A stretch of 12,584 nucleotides of DNA, taken from contig CAJXNF010000041.1 of assembly GCA_913056375.1 (NCBI GenBank), positions 1-12,584 of the forward strand. The letters run 5' to 3'. Source of the DNA: an uncultured Pseudomonadota bacterium. GTDB lineage: Bacteria > SAR324 > NAC60-12. The translations under genes were made by a program, and so were the position numbers. The first letter of the stretch is position 1; every line of letters starts with the position of its first letter. This document shows, one piece after another, positions 1-7,925 of this stretch. The notes beneath the pieces were generated by a model, which ran no database searches, was not told the origin of the DNA, and saw nothing but the letters and a program-made list of their open reading frames with translations.

Positions 1-72
1 TTCGCTGTTGAATCGTCCTACCGCAAGATGCAACTTGGCGATCACTGGCGAGCCTTCCGTTCCCGTTGGTGA
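1..72 (+). CDS. C-terminal end of an unrecognised gene (partial, 5' end outside window)
   Basis: Frame 1 is open from the first base and ends at TGA 70-72, giving 23 residues that finish DHWRAFRSRW. The mixture of charged and aromatic residues looks like an ordinary soluble protein C-terminus, but the piece is too short to identify. The reading frame is the only support. It could also be a chance open stretch. Confidence 0.4.
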   Translation, partial: FAVESSYRKMQLGDHWRAFRSRW

Positions 73-312
73 GAACAACCAACATTGCCTTTGATCTAAA
101 ATCACCGATAAGTGAATTGATTTGGCTTGAATGCAGTCTGAAAACCCTTGGCTAACTGGGATTGGAGGGACTATGCCCGTGGTGGCTGAAGGGCTTTCCT
201 CAACAGAATCTCAACAAGAAGTTGAAATTCAATTTGATAGTAGATATGCACTCAGGAGGACATCTTAATTTTCCAAAAATGAATCAGTCACACTCTTGAG
301 CAAGGCAGACAA
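73..312 (+). other. Intergenic region before the aldo/keto reductase
   Basis: This 240-bp stretch has no convincing gene. It holds a 45-codon ATG-to-TAA frame at 131-268 without a clear Shine-Dalgarno sequence. A very good Shine-Dalgarno-like AGGAGGA lies at 254-260, but the first ATG after it (279) is 18 nt away and opens only a six-codon frame (MNQSHS, stop at 297-299). A weak promoter-like pair is TTGAAA (222-227) and TATGCA (245-250) with 17 bp between; TTGAAATTCAA at 222-232 is a perfect short inverted repeat. Bases 282-290 match nine contiguous bases of the TetR-type operators found later in the window. Confidence 0.5.
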
Positions 313-1245
313 ATGAAATACCGAACACTGGGCAAGACAGGGTACGAGGTGAGTTCGATTTCGATGGGTTGTTGGGGAATCGGAGGTCAGTGGGGTCCCA
401 TCGAAGAGGCACAGGCGATCCGAACGATTGACGCAGCCATCGAGGTGGGTGTCAACCTCTTTGATACAGCGGATTCCTATGGTCTTGGGCAGAGCGAGTT
501 CTACACGGGCAAGGCTTTACAGAACAAGCGTGACAAAGTCTTGATTGCCACCAAGGTTGGCAATTGGGGCAGAAGGGTTGGGGATCCAGTCGGATTGAAA
601 ACCATTCACAGCATTATCAATTGCTGCCATGCCAGCTTGTATCGACTCGGTACCGACTACATCGATCTCTACCAGTGCCATGTCGGCACCCCAGAAAACC
701 CAGAAATCTTTGTGGAGGCTTTTGAGTTGCTCAAGCAGCAGGGGAAAATTCGTCACTATGCAATTTCAACGAATGACCTGGAAGCTCTGAAGGCCATCAA
801 CGTGGAAGGGAACTGTGCCGCCTGCCAGATTGATTATTCGGTATTGAGCAGAAGTGCCGAAAAGGACATCCTGCCCTATTGCCTGGAAAACAATATTGGA
901 GTTCTGTTGCGTGGTCCGATTGCGCAAGGTTTGTTGGCGGACAAGTTTAGTCCCGAGACTCGTTTTACGGATTCAGTTCGTCTAAAGTGGAATCCGGATG
1001 GGGATCAACGGGCGAAGTTTCTTGGAGAGCTGGAAAAAGTGAAGCAGCTGAGGGAGTTGGTGACCCCTGAGCGGAGCATGCTCGATCTGGCATTACAGTT
1101 TGTGCTGGCCAATCCTGCAGTCACCTGCCCCATTCCTGGAATGAAATCCCCGGAACAAGCCAGGTTGAATGTCGTGGCCTCCGACTGCGACTTGGATGCA
1201 GAGACCCTGCGTAGAATTGATGAGATCTGTCCACCAGAAGCTTGA
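313..1245 (+). CDS. Aldo/keto reductase family oxidoreductase
   Basis: A 310-residue NADPH-type aldo/keto reductase, normal length for the bacterial single-domain TIM-barrel family. It opens with the typical MKYRTLGKTG start and carries the expected catalytic tetrad: Asp51 and Tyr56 in FDTADSYG, Lys81 in IATKVG and His123 in DLYQCHVG. These enzymes reduce aldehydes and ketones in the cytosol. The C-terminal part (GPIAQGLLADKF, then CPIPGMKSPEQ) matches the cofactor-binding end of the barrel. The ATG at 313 has AAGG at 302-305 as a modest ribosome binding site, and an in-frame TGA at 280-282 excludes a longer start. The gene is convergent with the small membrane gene at 1255-1467, with only 9 nt between the stops and no obvious terminator. 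The substrate cannot be read from sequence; the glyoxalase in the facing operon makes reactive carbonyls plausible. Confidence 0.93.
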   Translation: MKYRTLGKTGYEVSSISMGCWGIGGQWGPIEEAQAIRTIDAAIEVGVNLFDTADSYGLGQSEFYTGKALQNKRDKVLIATKVGNWGRRVGDPVGLKTIHSIINCCHASLYRLGTDYIDLYQCHVGTPENPEIFVEAFELLKQQGKIRHYAISTNDLEALKAINVEGNCAACQIDYSVLSRSAEKDILPYCLENNIGVLLRGPIAQGLLADKFSPETRFTDSVRLKWNPDGDQRAKFLGELEKVKQLRELVTPERSMLDLALQFVLANPAVTCPIPGMKSPEQARLNVVASDCDLDAETLRRIDEICPPEA

Positions 1246-1254
1246 GGCAAACCA

Positions 1255-1467
1255 TCACTGGCCCCGCTGACGCAAGATCTCGTTCCGAGTGTCCCTGCTC
1301 ATTGGAGAGACACTCTTCAACCAGAATTCATCATAAGAATCTGGGGCCAGTTGTTGCCAGAGGAAAAAGGGGGCAATCAGACCGACCAGGATCAGAGCAA
1401 CTACCCAAAAGGCTCTGAGAAGATCACGCAAGGGTGACTCGTTGCTTGAACAGGCAAACAGCCACAT
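1255..1467 (-). CDS. Small one-helix membrane protein, unknown function
   Basis: A 70-residue protein with one strong hydrophobic segment at about residues 20-38 (FWVVALILVGLIAPFFLW), a basic-amphipathic stretch before it and a polar, charged C-terminus ending RDTRNEILRQRGQ. The start lies 18 nt after the stop of the thiamine-diphosphate enzyme on the same strand, so it is probably the last gene of that operon. The ribosome binding site is poor (TTGGG directly before the ATG). MWLFAC at the start resembles a lipobox only superficially, because there is no hydrophobic signal before the cysteine. I do not recognise the family. The location and the clean transmembrane segment support a real gene, but a chance frame cannot be excluded. 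Confidence 0.6.
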   Translation of the reverse strand: MWLFACSSNESPLRDLLRAFWVVALILVGLIAPFFLWQQLAPDSYDEFWLKSVSPMSRDTRNEILRQRGQ

Positions 1468-1485
1468 CCCAACTGGCTGGATAAG

Positions 1486-3036
1486 TCAACAGATCGCCTC
1501 AATCAGATAGGGGCCAGGTGTAGAGAATCCATGATTCATCGCCTGTTGAAGCTCTTCCGCCGTTTCCACACGGACGCCTTCCACGCCCATTCCTGCCGCC
1601 ATCTCCACCCAGTTCAGATAGGGATTTTCTAAGTCAAAGAGTCGACGGGTATTTTTTCCAGGCTGAGCGCCAACATTACGAAGTTCACCATGGAGAATCG
1701 CGTAGCTGCGATTGGCATAAATCACCGTGGTCACGTTCAATTGCTCACGGGCCTGGGTCCAGAGTGATTGCAAGGTGTACATGGCGCTGCCATCTCCAGA
1801 CAAACTGAGCACCGGACGATCCCGACAGGCTACCGCAGCTCCCGTCGCCAAGGGCATGCCCTGCCCAATCGAGCCACCTGTGATGAAGAGCCAGTCGTGA
1901 GGAGGACATCCCTTGGTGAAATCCAGCAGATTGCGACCCATGCTGATCGACTCATCACTGACGATTGCTCCTTCAGGCAGGACGTTTGCCACTACCGCAG
2001 AGATCGTATCGCTATCCAGCTTTCCGGAGGGCATCTTAGGAAGGTCGGACGGTTGGCGCTGGATTTCTGCATTCTCAGCCCCAAGCATTTTTGCAAGATC
2101 AACGAGCGCTTGGGGACCGTCCTCGGGAACTGTCGCCAGTGTATGGATCTGACAATCCTCGGACAGCAGTAAGCTGGGCTTGTTGGGGTAAGCAAAGAAG
2201 GCGACCGGAGGCTTGGTGTTGACCAGAATCGCATGCTTGAAGCGCTTGGTCGCTTCGAGGGCAACGTCGACGACATAGGGCATCCGGGGAACGTGCACTC
2301 TTCCTGCCCCTCTTTGAGTTCGGGCAGCCGCAAACTCGGTCATCAGGCTGACCCCACAGTGACTCACCAGCTTCCCAGCCCACTCCAAAGAGGATTCGCG
2401 CAAAGTCTTTCCACCGAGGAGGATCAAGACGTCTTCTTCCTCACGAATAACCCGAGCACAATGTTCGAGTGCTTTCTTGGATACTTTCCTGGCAGCTCGA
2501 ACGGTAGGTACTGGAGGAGCTTGCTTGAATTCACCGGCATCTTGCCACGCGGCATCTGCCGGCAGGATCAGTGAGGCGATGCAGCCGGGAGCCTTCTGCG
2601 CTTCGGAAATCGCTTGAGCTGTCGTGGCAGCCACCTCCGTAGGATTACGAGCAGTTTTCACCCAGTCCGACATGGGCCGTGCAATTCCTTCAATATCAGC
2701 ATTTAGGGGAGCATCATGCTCAATGTGGTAGGTGGCGTGTTCCCCGATGACATTGACCATTGGTGTGTGAGCCTTGCGGGCGTTGTGAATGTTGGAAAGC
2801 CCATTCGCCAATCCTGGTCCCGTGTGTAGTAGGGTCGCAGCTGGCTCATCCTTCATCCTGGCGTAGCCATCGGCAGCCCCAGTGACTACTCCCTCAAAGA
2901 GCCCCAATACGCATTCAAGACCCTCCACCCGATCCAAGGCAGCACAGAAGTGCATCTCTGAGGTACCTGGATTTGCAAAGCAGACCTTGATTCCCCCAGA
3001 AACTAGGGTTCGGATCAGTTGTTCCGCACCATTCAT
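1486..3036 (-). CDS. Thiamine-diphosphate-dependent enzyme, acetolactate synthase large subunit / benzoylformate decarboxylase-like
   Basis: A 516-residue ThDP enzyme with the usual three-part order: N-terminal Pyr domain with the cofactor-activating glutamate (Glu48 in LFEGVVTGAADGYAR), a central domain from about 190 to 330, and a C-terminal PP domain. The ThDP/Mg motif begins at Gly414-Asp415-Gly416 (LSLSGDGSAMYTLQSLW) and ends at Asn442 in ANRSY. It is shorter than biosynthetic IlvB and has no regulatory subunit beside it, so it probably acts on an alpha-keto acid by decarboxylation or carboligation rather than in valine synthesis (inference). The start has a strong GGAGG ribosome binding site, and the ATG overlaps the upstream membrane gene's stop in an ATGA junction, implying translational coupling. 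GSIGQGMPLATGAAVA is the conserved PP-domain entry. Exact substrate unknown. Confidence 0.9.
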   Translation of the reverse strand: MNGAEQLIRTLVSGGIKVCFANPGTSEMHFCAALDRVEGLECVLGLFEGVVTGAADGYARMKDEPAATLLHTGPGLANGLSNIHNARKAHTPMVNVIGEHATYHIEHDAPLNADIEGIARPMSDWVKTARNPTEVAATTAQAISEAQKAPGCIASLILPADAAWQDAGEFKQAPPVPTVRAARKVSKKALEHCARVIREEEDVLILLGGKTLRESSLEWAGKLVSHCGVSLMTEFAAARTQRGAGRVHVPRMPYVVDVALEATKRFKHAILVNTKPPVAFFAYPNKPSLLLSEDCQIHTLATVPEDGPQALVDLAKMLGAENAEIQRQPSDLPKMPSGKLDSDTISAVVANVLPEGAIVSDESISMGRNLLDFTKGCPPHDWLFITGGSIGQGMPLATGAAVACRDRPVLSLSGDGSAMYTLQSLWTQAREQLNVTTVIYANRSYAILHGELRNVGAQPGKNTRRLFDLENPYLNWVEMAAGMGVEGVRVETAEELQQAMNHGFSTPGPYLIEAIC

Positions 3037-4187
3037 GAATTTCCTCCAGTTGGTAAATCAGAAAGATAAAGCCGTAAGACCTGCTGTCGGACCATTGGAT
3101 CTGCAAATCGGTAAACCGCTCGGTCCATCAAATAGTGAACAAATCCACTCGCAAATGCCAGCCCCAGGCAGAATGTGAGTACACTTGGCTCCCCCAACAA
3201 AGCCTGCCAGCCAGGAATCCACTCCGCTCCAAAGCCATTCGAGAAATCAATTGAATCCATTTCCAGAAATGGTACCGCGAGGATGGTCATTAGCACCCAA
3301 ACACCAACGATTCTCCATCCTGAATGATCCTTGGGAGAGTCGATGGAGCGAGCGTGTCCCGCAATGCCCACTGCAACCAGCCAGTGCTGTACACTAATCA
3401 GAACCAGAAACGCCAGCGGAGAAATCCACCAGGCCGCATTGGCAAGTAACAACAGGCTGAGCAAGTAGGCTTGATAGGGCAGCGAGCAGTTTTGCGCTGT
3501 CAACTTGCGCCAAGCCATTAAAGAAACCAAACACACCATTCCTCGCAGGAGCCAGATACTAGCTGAATCAGATGGTACCCAAGAAAAGGTCAGTAGCCCC
3601 TCCTGCTGCAGCCAAGTCGTACCCTGAACCAATTCTCCCAGCCATGGGAGGACACCTCCCAACAGCAAACACCAATTTCGCTGCTGTGAACTCGACAGCC
3701 CTTGTTGCCTTGGATTACGTAGCTGATAGAGCCGCAGCACCCCGTAGTGCTGAATGGCAAAGTGGTAGAGCGCCCAGGCATAGTCGATGACCGCCAGGGT
3801 TAATATTTTTTCAGTGAGTGTCCAAGTCGGCCAAGGACTATAAAGCCAGGTGAAGACGGACAGAATCACCAAAATGGGGACACCCAAAAAGCGCAGGGGC
3901 TGAGCTTGGCGTACAGAAGAATAACTTGGAGAGGTGAAAGCCAGCAGGAGGGAACTGAAGCGGTGCGTGAGCCAGAACAACAATGTGCAGAGCAGGAAGA
4001 AGGTTTCTAGTCCTTCTCCCCAATCCAGCAAGATGACCAATGGCAATAGCCACAACCCACAGAGCAGCCAGGTAAAATCCCAAGTTGGATTTCTCAGGAA
4101 GCCAAAAGCAACTGGCTGCTCCAACAATCTGATGTTGGTTTGGTAGGGAATCGCTCTAACGAAACGATTCTTCAAAACATCAATCAA
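3033..4187 (-). CDS. Polytopic membrane protein with intramembrane histidines, unknown function
   Basis: A 384-residue, very hydrophobic protein with roughly nine or ten predicted membrane spans and no signal peptide. Histidines fall in or at the edge of spans: His75 (THRF), His142 and His147 (YHFAIQHYG), His268 and His278 (QHWLVAVGIAGHA), and His351 (FVHYLMDRAVYRFADP). Such a pattern can bind metal or haem in membrane enzymes, but I cannot assign it to a named family. No in-frame ATG exists near the N-terminus; the best start is TTG at 4185-4187, nine nt after the glyoxalase stop, with AAGAG six nt upstream. Its stop overlaps the ATG of the downstream ThDP enzyme (ATGA), so the two are likely translated together. 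A start a few codons downstream (other TTG codons) is possible. Confidence 0.78.
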   Translation of the reverse strand: MIDVLKNRFVRAIPYQTNIRLLEQPVAFGFLRNPTWDFTWLLCGLWLLPLVILLDWGEGLETFFLLCTLLFWLTHRFSSLLLAFTSPSYSSVRQAQPLRFLGVPILVILSVFTWLYSPWPTWTLTEKILTLAVIDYAWALYHFAIQHYGVLRLYQLRNPRQQGLSSSQQRNWCLLLGGVLPWLGELVQGTTWLQQEGLLTFSWVPSDSASIWLLRGMVCLVSLMAWRKLTAQNCSLPYQAYLLSLLLLANAAWWISPLAFLVLISVQHWLVAVGIAGHARSIDSPKDHSGWRIVGVWVLMTILAVPFLEMDSIDFSNGFGAEWIPGWQALLGEPSVLTFCLGLAFASGFVHYLMDRAVYRFADPMVRQQVLRLYLSDLPTGGNS

Positions 4188-4196
4188 ACAAGACTC

Positions 4197-4619
4197 TTAC
4201 CAGTGCCCTGTGTTTTCCATACTCGACCAGGGTTCAGCTGGAGAAAGGGCCTCTCCCGCCTGGAGCAGTTCAATCGAAACGTTATCAGGAGAACGAACAA
4301 AGGCCATGCGCCCACAGCGAGGAGGTCGATTGATCAAGACGCCGTTGTCCATCAATTCCTGGCACTTGTCATAAATATTCTCAACCTGATAGGCCAGGTG
4401 TCCGAAGTGTCGACTGTCATTGGGTAACCCTTCGTCACCATCCCAGTTGTAGGTCAGCTCAATCTGAGCTTCTTCTTGGCCTTCTGGAGCAAGGAAAACC
4501 AGGGTATAGCGGCCAGCTTCGCTGTCACGTCGTCGAACTTCCTGTAGACCGAGCAGCTTGTAAAAGGCAACGGATTCATCGAGATCCTTCACTCGAAGCA
4601 TGGTGTGCAGATAGCGCAT
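4197..4619 (-). CDS. gloA: Glyoxalase I (lactoylglutathione lyase)
   Basis: A 140-residue single-module vicinal-oxygen-chelate protein that begins MRYLHTMLRVKDLDESVAFY, closely resembling E. coli GloA. It isomerises the hemithioacetal of methylglyoxal and glutathione to S-lactoylglutathione in the cytosol. All four metal ligands of the bacterial class are present: His5, Glu54 (IELTYNWD), His74 (FGHLAYQV) and Glu117 (VSIELLQ). The absence of the extra loops of the eukaryotic zinc enzymes suggests the Ni/Co-type class. The C-terminal 20 residues beyond the fold are polar and slightly longer than in E. coli. An AGGAG ribosome binding site lies 8 nt before the ATG. It sits 49 nt after the molybdopterin subunit and 9 nt before the membrane gene, inside the long minus-strand operon. 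No glyoxalase II is adjacent, although the operon's metallo-beta-lactamase-fold lipoprotein belongs to the same superfamily. Confidence 0.93.
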   Translation of the reverse strand: MRYLHTMLRVKDLDESVAFYKLLGLQEVRRRDSEAGRYTLVFLAPEGQEEAQIELTYNWDGDEGLPNDSRHFGHLAYQVENIYDKCQELMDNGVLINRPPRCGRMAFVRSPDNVSIELLQAGEALSPAEPWSSMENTGHW

Positions 4620-4668
4620 GGAAACATCTCCTGTTCAATTATGGACCAAATAAACTGGTCGTGGTTTT

Positions 4669-6786
4669 TCAGATAAGTTGGGTAGCAACCGGTAATCGAC
4701 GAATTCGTTTTCCAGTTGCAGCGTAGATAGCGTTGCAGAGCGCAGGAGCAATCGGTGGCACTCCTGGTTCCCCAACTCCACCTGGAGCTTCATCATTTTC
4801 GATGATACTCACAAATACTTCGGGAGACTCCGAGAGGCGAGCGACCCGATAATCATGGAAGTTGCTGTTGGCCACAGCCCCATCCTTCAAGGAAATCTGT
4901 TCGTAGAGAGCAGCAGAGAGCCCGAAGACCACTGCTCCCTCCAATTGTTGGCGGATGATGTTGGGGTTGACGTATCGTCCGCAGTCAATCGCACAATGAA
5001 CTTTATGAACACGAACGGTGCCTGCGTCAACAGAAACTTCAACAACCTGGGCAACAATACTTTTAAAGGACTCATGGAGAGCGATGCCTCTGGCATGCCC
5101 CTCTGGCAGTTCAGCGCCCCAGCCGGCCTCCTTAGCAGCACGCTCCAGCACAGTTCGATGACGTGGCTGGTCGTTTAACAATGCCAAACGATATTCCAGT
5201 GGATCACGACCCGCAAGGTTTGCGGCTTCATCCAGTACACTCTCGACGGTAAAGGCATTATGAGAGTTGCCAACAGATCGCCAGAAGCCCACACGAATGC
5301 CGGGCTCAACCACCTCATAGTCCATTTCGTGCTCAGGGATCGTATAAGGCAGCTGGGTTCCTTCCGTGGAGGTCACATCCCAATCGATCCATTTCAAAAC
5401 ACTACCCACAGCTCTAGTGTCCACCAACTGCCAAGCAAATTCAGAGATAGCCGATGGCCCTGCCAGCTGATGGTTCCACGAACTAGGGAATCCGTCTTCA
5501 CCTAGCTGAACCTGCAAGCGGCTCTTGTAGGCCGGCCGATAGAAATCATGCTGTGTATCCTCCTCTCTGGTCCAGATCAACTTGACTGGACGTCCCACTG
5601 CTTTGGATGCCTGAACCGCTTGAATTGCGAAGTCCCAACCTCTGCGTCCAAAGCCTCCCCCCAAATAGGTGGTATGAACCGTCACTTGCTCCGGTTCCAA
5701 TCCTGTGATTTCAGCTGCCTTGTCTCGGACCACTTCGGGAAACTGGGTCGGCACCCACACCTCACAGCGGTCCGCACGCACATCAGCCGTGCAGTTCATC
5801 GGTTCCATCGTAGCATGGGCAAGATAGGGCAGGAAGTACTCAACATCCAGGGTCTGCTCTCCTGAAATCTCCGTTTTTCCAAGATTATCCAGAGCCTCGG
5901 TCAACTGTTGCTCTAATTGCTGATCATCCAATCCCTGGCTCTTGCCTCCACTAAATTCAATGCGTAAGGCATCAGCGCCCTTCTTAGCCTGCCAGAATTT
6001 TTCTGCAACAACGGCTACTCCGTTGAGAATTTCGACAACTTTGACAACTCCTTTCACTGCCAAAGCACTGGACTCGTCATAACGCAAAATCTCTCCTTCA
6101 AAAACGGGAGACTGCCGCACCGTTGCGTAGAGCATACCGGGCACTTTAACATCAATCCCGAACTGAGCCTGGCCTGTGACCTTAGCCAGTCCGTCCAAGC
6201 GCTTCAGGGGTTGACCAACAAGTCGGTACTTCGAAGGATCTTTGCGAGGTGGATCTTCAGGGACCTGGAGCTTCGAAGCTGCTTCCGCCAATTCTCCGTA
6301 ACTCAGCTTCCTTTCACTATCAACATGCAGGACTTGTCCGGCTTGGGTTTGACATTCGTTTGGAGGTACCTGCCAGCGGTCTGCAGCCGCCTGGACAAGC
6401 ATACTTCGAGCAGCAGCACCTGTTTTGCTGAGGGGCTCCCACCATTTCACAATTGATGTACTGCCACCGGTTCCCTGTGTGAACATCCCCTGCTGCCGAT
6501 ACGCTTTGTGGACGGAAGCCAGGACAATATCAATCTGCCCCGGCTCAACATCCAGTTCCTCTGCCAGGATCGTGGGCATTGAAGTGGTAACCCCCTGACC
6601 CATCTCCACGGAAGGCACCACAAAACCGATCCGATTGTCCGAGCCGATTCTCAGCCACAGTCCCAACTCATTTGCAGCTTCCTTGGGGCTACTCAAGATT
6701 CGTGGAGAATTTGAGGTGCAGCCTAGTAACAATCCCCCGGTCACCAACAGTGATGAGTGAAGAAAAGCCCGTCTTGTTAAACTCAT
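4669..6786 (-). CDS. Molybdopterin-binding subunit of a xanthine dehydrogenase-family hydroxylase (IorB-like), Tat lipoprotein, copy 1
   Basis: A 705-residue large subunit of the isoquinoline 1-oxidoreductase beta / aldehyde oxidoreductase class, which binds the Mo-molybdopterin cofactor and hydroxylates aldehydes or N-heterocycles with water as oxygen donor. The N-terminus has a twin-arginine motif (Arg5-Arg6 in TRRAFL), a hydrophobic stretch and a lipobox ending at Cys23 (LLLGC), so it is probably exported folded and lipid-anchored on the periplasmic side. Conserved features include MGQG (62-65), the cofactor loop GGGFGRR (376-382), VGFWRSVGNSHNAF and GVGEPG with the catalytic Glu673. I chose ATG at 6786, which overlaps the stop of the small subunit by one base (TGATG) and has AGGA six nt upstream; a TTG one codon earlier is possible. 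Substrate unknown; about half identical to copy 2 by eye. Confidence 0.92.
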   Translation of the reverse strand: MSLTRRAFLHSSLLVTGGLLLGCTSNSPRILSSPKEAANELGLWLRIGSDNRIGFVVPSVEMGQGVTTSMPTILAEELDVEPGQIDIVLASVHKAYRQQGMFTQGTGGSTSIVKWWEPLSKTGAAARSMLVQAAADRWQVPPNECQTQAGQVLHVDSERKLSYGELAEAASKLQVPEDPPRKDPSKYRLVGQPLKRLDGLAKVTGQAQFGIDVKVPGMLYATVRQSPVFEGEILRYDESSALAVKGVVKVVEILNGVAVVAEKFWQAKKGADALRIEFSGGKSQGLDDQQLEQQLTEALDNLGKTEISGEQTLDVEYFLPYLAHATMEPMNCTADVRADRCEVWVPTQFPEVVRDKAAEITGLEPEQVTVHTTYLGGGFGRRGWDFAIQAVQASKAVGRPVKLIWTREEDTQHDFYRPAYKSRLQVQLGEDGFPSSWNHQLAGPSAISEFAWQLVDTRAVGSVLKWIDWDVTSTEGTQLPYTIPEHEMDYEVVEPGIRVGFWRSVGNSHNAFTVESVLDEAANLAGRDPLEYRLALLNDQPRHRTVLERAAKEAGWGAELPEGHARGIALHESFKSIVAQVVEVSVDAGTVRVHKVHCAIDCGRYVNPNIIRQQLEGAVVFGLSAALYEQISLKDGAVANSNFHDYRVARLSESPEVFVSIIENDEAPGGVGEPGVPPIAPALCNAIYAATGKRIRRLPVATQLI

Positions 6787-7253
6787 CAAGCTTCCTGTGT
6801 TTGAAGTTCTGCAGCTCGTCTGATGGCCTTGCGGATCCGCGGATAGGTTCCACAGCGACAGATATTACTCATCGCTTGGTCAATCTGAGAGTCTGTGGGT
6901 TGAGGGTTGTCTTGAAGCAAGGCAGCGGCAGCCATTAGCTGTCCTGATTGACAGTATCCACATTGAGGGACTTGTTCTTCCAGCCAGGCTTGTTGAACCG
7001 GATGTAATCGACTCTGTCCCAGTCCTTCAATGGTCCTGATTTCAGCGTTCTCTGGGACTGCTTCAAAGGGGAGGCTGCAGGAGCGTACGGGCTTGCCATC
7101 CAGATGAACTGTACAAGCACCACACTGCGCAATCCCACAACCAAACTTGGTGCCGGTCAAGCCGGCTTCATCCCGAAGTACCCAAAGCAGCGGGGTGTCC
7201 GGCTCAAGATCTAGTTCGATGGCGGTTTGATTGATTCTAAGAGTCTTCTTCAT
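6786..7253 (-). CDS. 2Fe-2S small subunit of xanthine dehydrogenase-family oxidoreductase (IorA-like), copy 1
   Basis: A 155-residue protein with two iron-sulfur modules. The plant-ferredoxin-like N-terminal domain has Cys39, Cys44, Cys47 and Cys59 (GCGIAQCGACTV...RSC), and the helical C-terminal domain has Cys98, Cys101, Cys132 and Cys134 (QCGYCQSGQ...ICRCGTY). It passes electrons from the Mo site of the adjacent large subunit. It has no signal peptide, so it most likely crosses the membrane by hitch-hiking with the Tat-targeted partner, as known for this family. Its ATG is 7 nt after the TetR stop and I see no Shine-Dalgarno sequence in front of it, so translation may depend on coupling to TetR. 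Its stop overlaps the partner's start. No FAD subunit gene is nearby, which fits the two-subunit IorAB layout. Confidence 0.93.
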   Translation of the reverse strand: MKKTLRINQTAIELDLEPDTPLLWVLRDEAGLTGTKFGCGIAQCGACTVHLDGKPVRSCSLPFEAVPENAEIRTIEGLGQSRLHPVQQAWLEEQVPQCGYCQSGQLMAAAALLQDNPQPTDSQIDQAMSNICRCGTYPRIRKAIRRAAELQTQEA

Positions 7254-7260
7254 GGATTTT

Positions 7261-7851
7261 TTACTGAGGAGATTTGGACTGGGGTGAAAGATAGCGCCAG
7301 AGAATTTCAGAGGAAATTGTAGCGACTTCAGCTACTTCTTTTTCGGAGAGATTGTGCTGGATATTATGTTGAATCACTGCCTCCAGATGTCCATGGATGA
7401 TGGAAAGCAATAGATTGGTTGGGAAACTTGCCAACTTGCCCTCCTGTTGACCCAACTTGATCCATTCATAACCTTCTTTCCAGTCATCCTCGATCGTTTC
7501 ATGAATACGCTGACTAACTTGGTTGCCCTGCCGTAGTTGCAGCATCAGTAGGAACTTCTTCGGATTTGCTGAACCCCATTTCAGCAGTCGAGTGTGGATC
7601 TCTTTGAAGACAGCTTCAAAAGACCCCTGGAGCTTTGGTTCCCTTTGAAGTTCAGCCAGTGCCTCTCGTTTAATAGTCAGGTAAAGCTCATCAATCAGGT
7701 CATTCTTGGTCGGAAAGTATGTAAAGAGTGTCCCTGTGGCGACACCTGCCTCTTGAGCAATACTGGCTGTGGTTGTCTGCCAAAAGCCATCTTTTGCAAA
7801 AAGTTCAATGGCGGCTTCTAACAATGCTTGTTTCTTAGGTGGATGATTCAT
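7261..7851 (-). CDS. TetR/AcrR-family transcriptional regulator
   Basis: A 196-residue one-component regulator. The N-terminal helix-turn-helix covers about residues 8-50 (ALLEAAIELFAKDGF, then TTASIAQEAGVATGTLFTYF), a textbook TetR DNA-binding domain; the rest is an all-helical ligand-binding and dimerisation domain. The frame is open to an ATG at 7947, but I chose ATG 7849-7851 because AGGAGA lies 8 nt before it and homology begins there; the 32 extra residues do not resemble the family and would overlap the preceding gene. It is 74 nt after the lipoprotein gene and 7 nt before the 2Fe-2S gene, so it is probably co-transcribed with both. It is the only regulator in the window and the natural candidate to bind the four TGACT-N4-AGTCA sites. 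None of those sites lies directly before its own ATG, so autoregulation would act through the operon promoter. Confidence 0.93.
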   Translation of the reverse strand: MNHPPKKQALLEAAIELFAKDGFWQTTTASIAQEAGVATGTLFTYFPTKNDLIDELYLTIKREALAELQREPKLQGSFEAVFKEIHTRLLKWGSANPKKFLLMLQLRQGNQVSQRIHETIEDDWKEGYEWIKLGQQEGKLASFPTNLLLSIIHGHLEAVIQHNIQHNLSEKEVAEVATISSEILWRYLSPQSKSPQ

Positions 7852-7889
7852 CGGACTGTCTCCTAATAGCAGCTTCCAAGCGAATGGAG

Positions 7890-7906
7890 GCTTATCCTGA
7901 TTAAGC
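7890..7906. repeat. Short inverted repeat between the lipoprotein and TetR genes
   Basis: GCTTA (7890-7894) and TAAGC (7902-7906) pair across a 7-nt loop in the 74-nt intercistronic gap. No T-run follows on the minus strand, so it is not a terminator. It may be a weak intercistronic hairpin or chance. Confidence 0.3.
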
Positions 7907-7925
7907 GTAACAGCTTTTAATGAAC

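Noticed and set aside
131..268. 45-codon plus-strand frame
   Set aside because: No clear ribosome binding site and no recognisable protein features; kept only as a note in the intergenic entry.
4644..4660. GACCA/TGGTC inverted repeat between the Mo subunit and glyoxalase genes
   Set aside because: Only a 5-bp stem with a 7-nt loop and no T-run; too weak to call a terminator.
6787..6789. TTG start for the copy 1 molybdopterin subunit
   Set aside because: The next codon is ATG with a better match to the AGGA spacing, so TTG is less likely although it cannot be ruled out.
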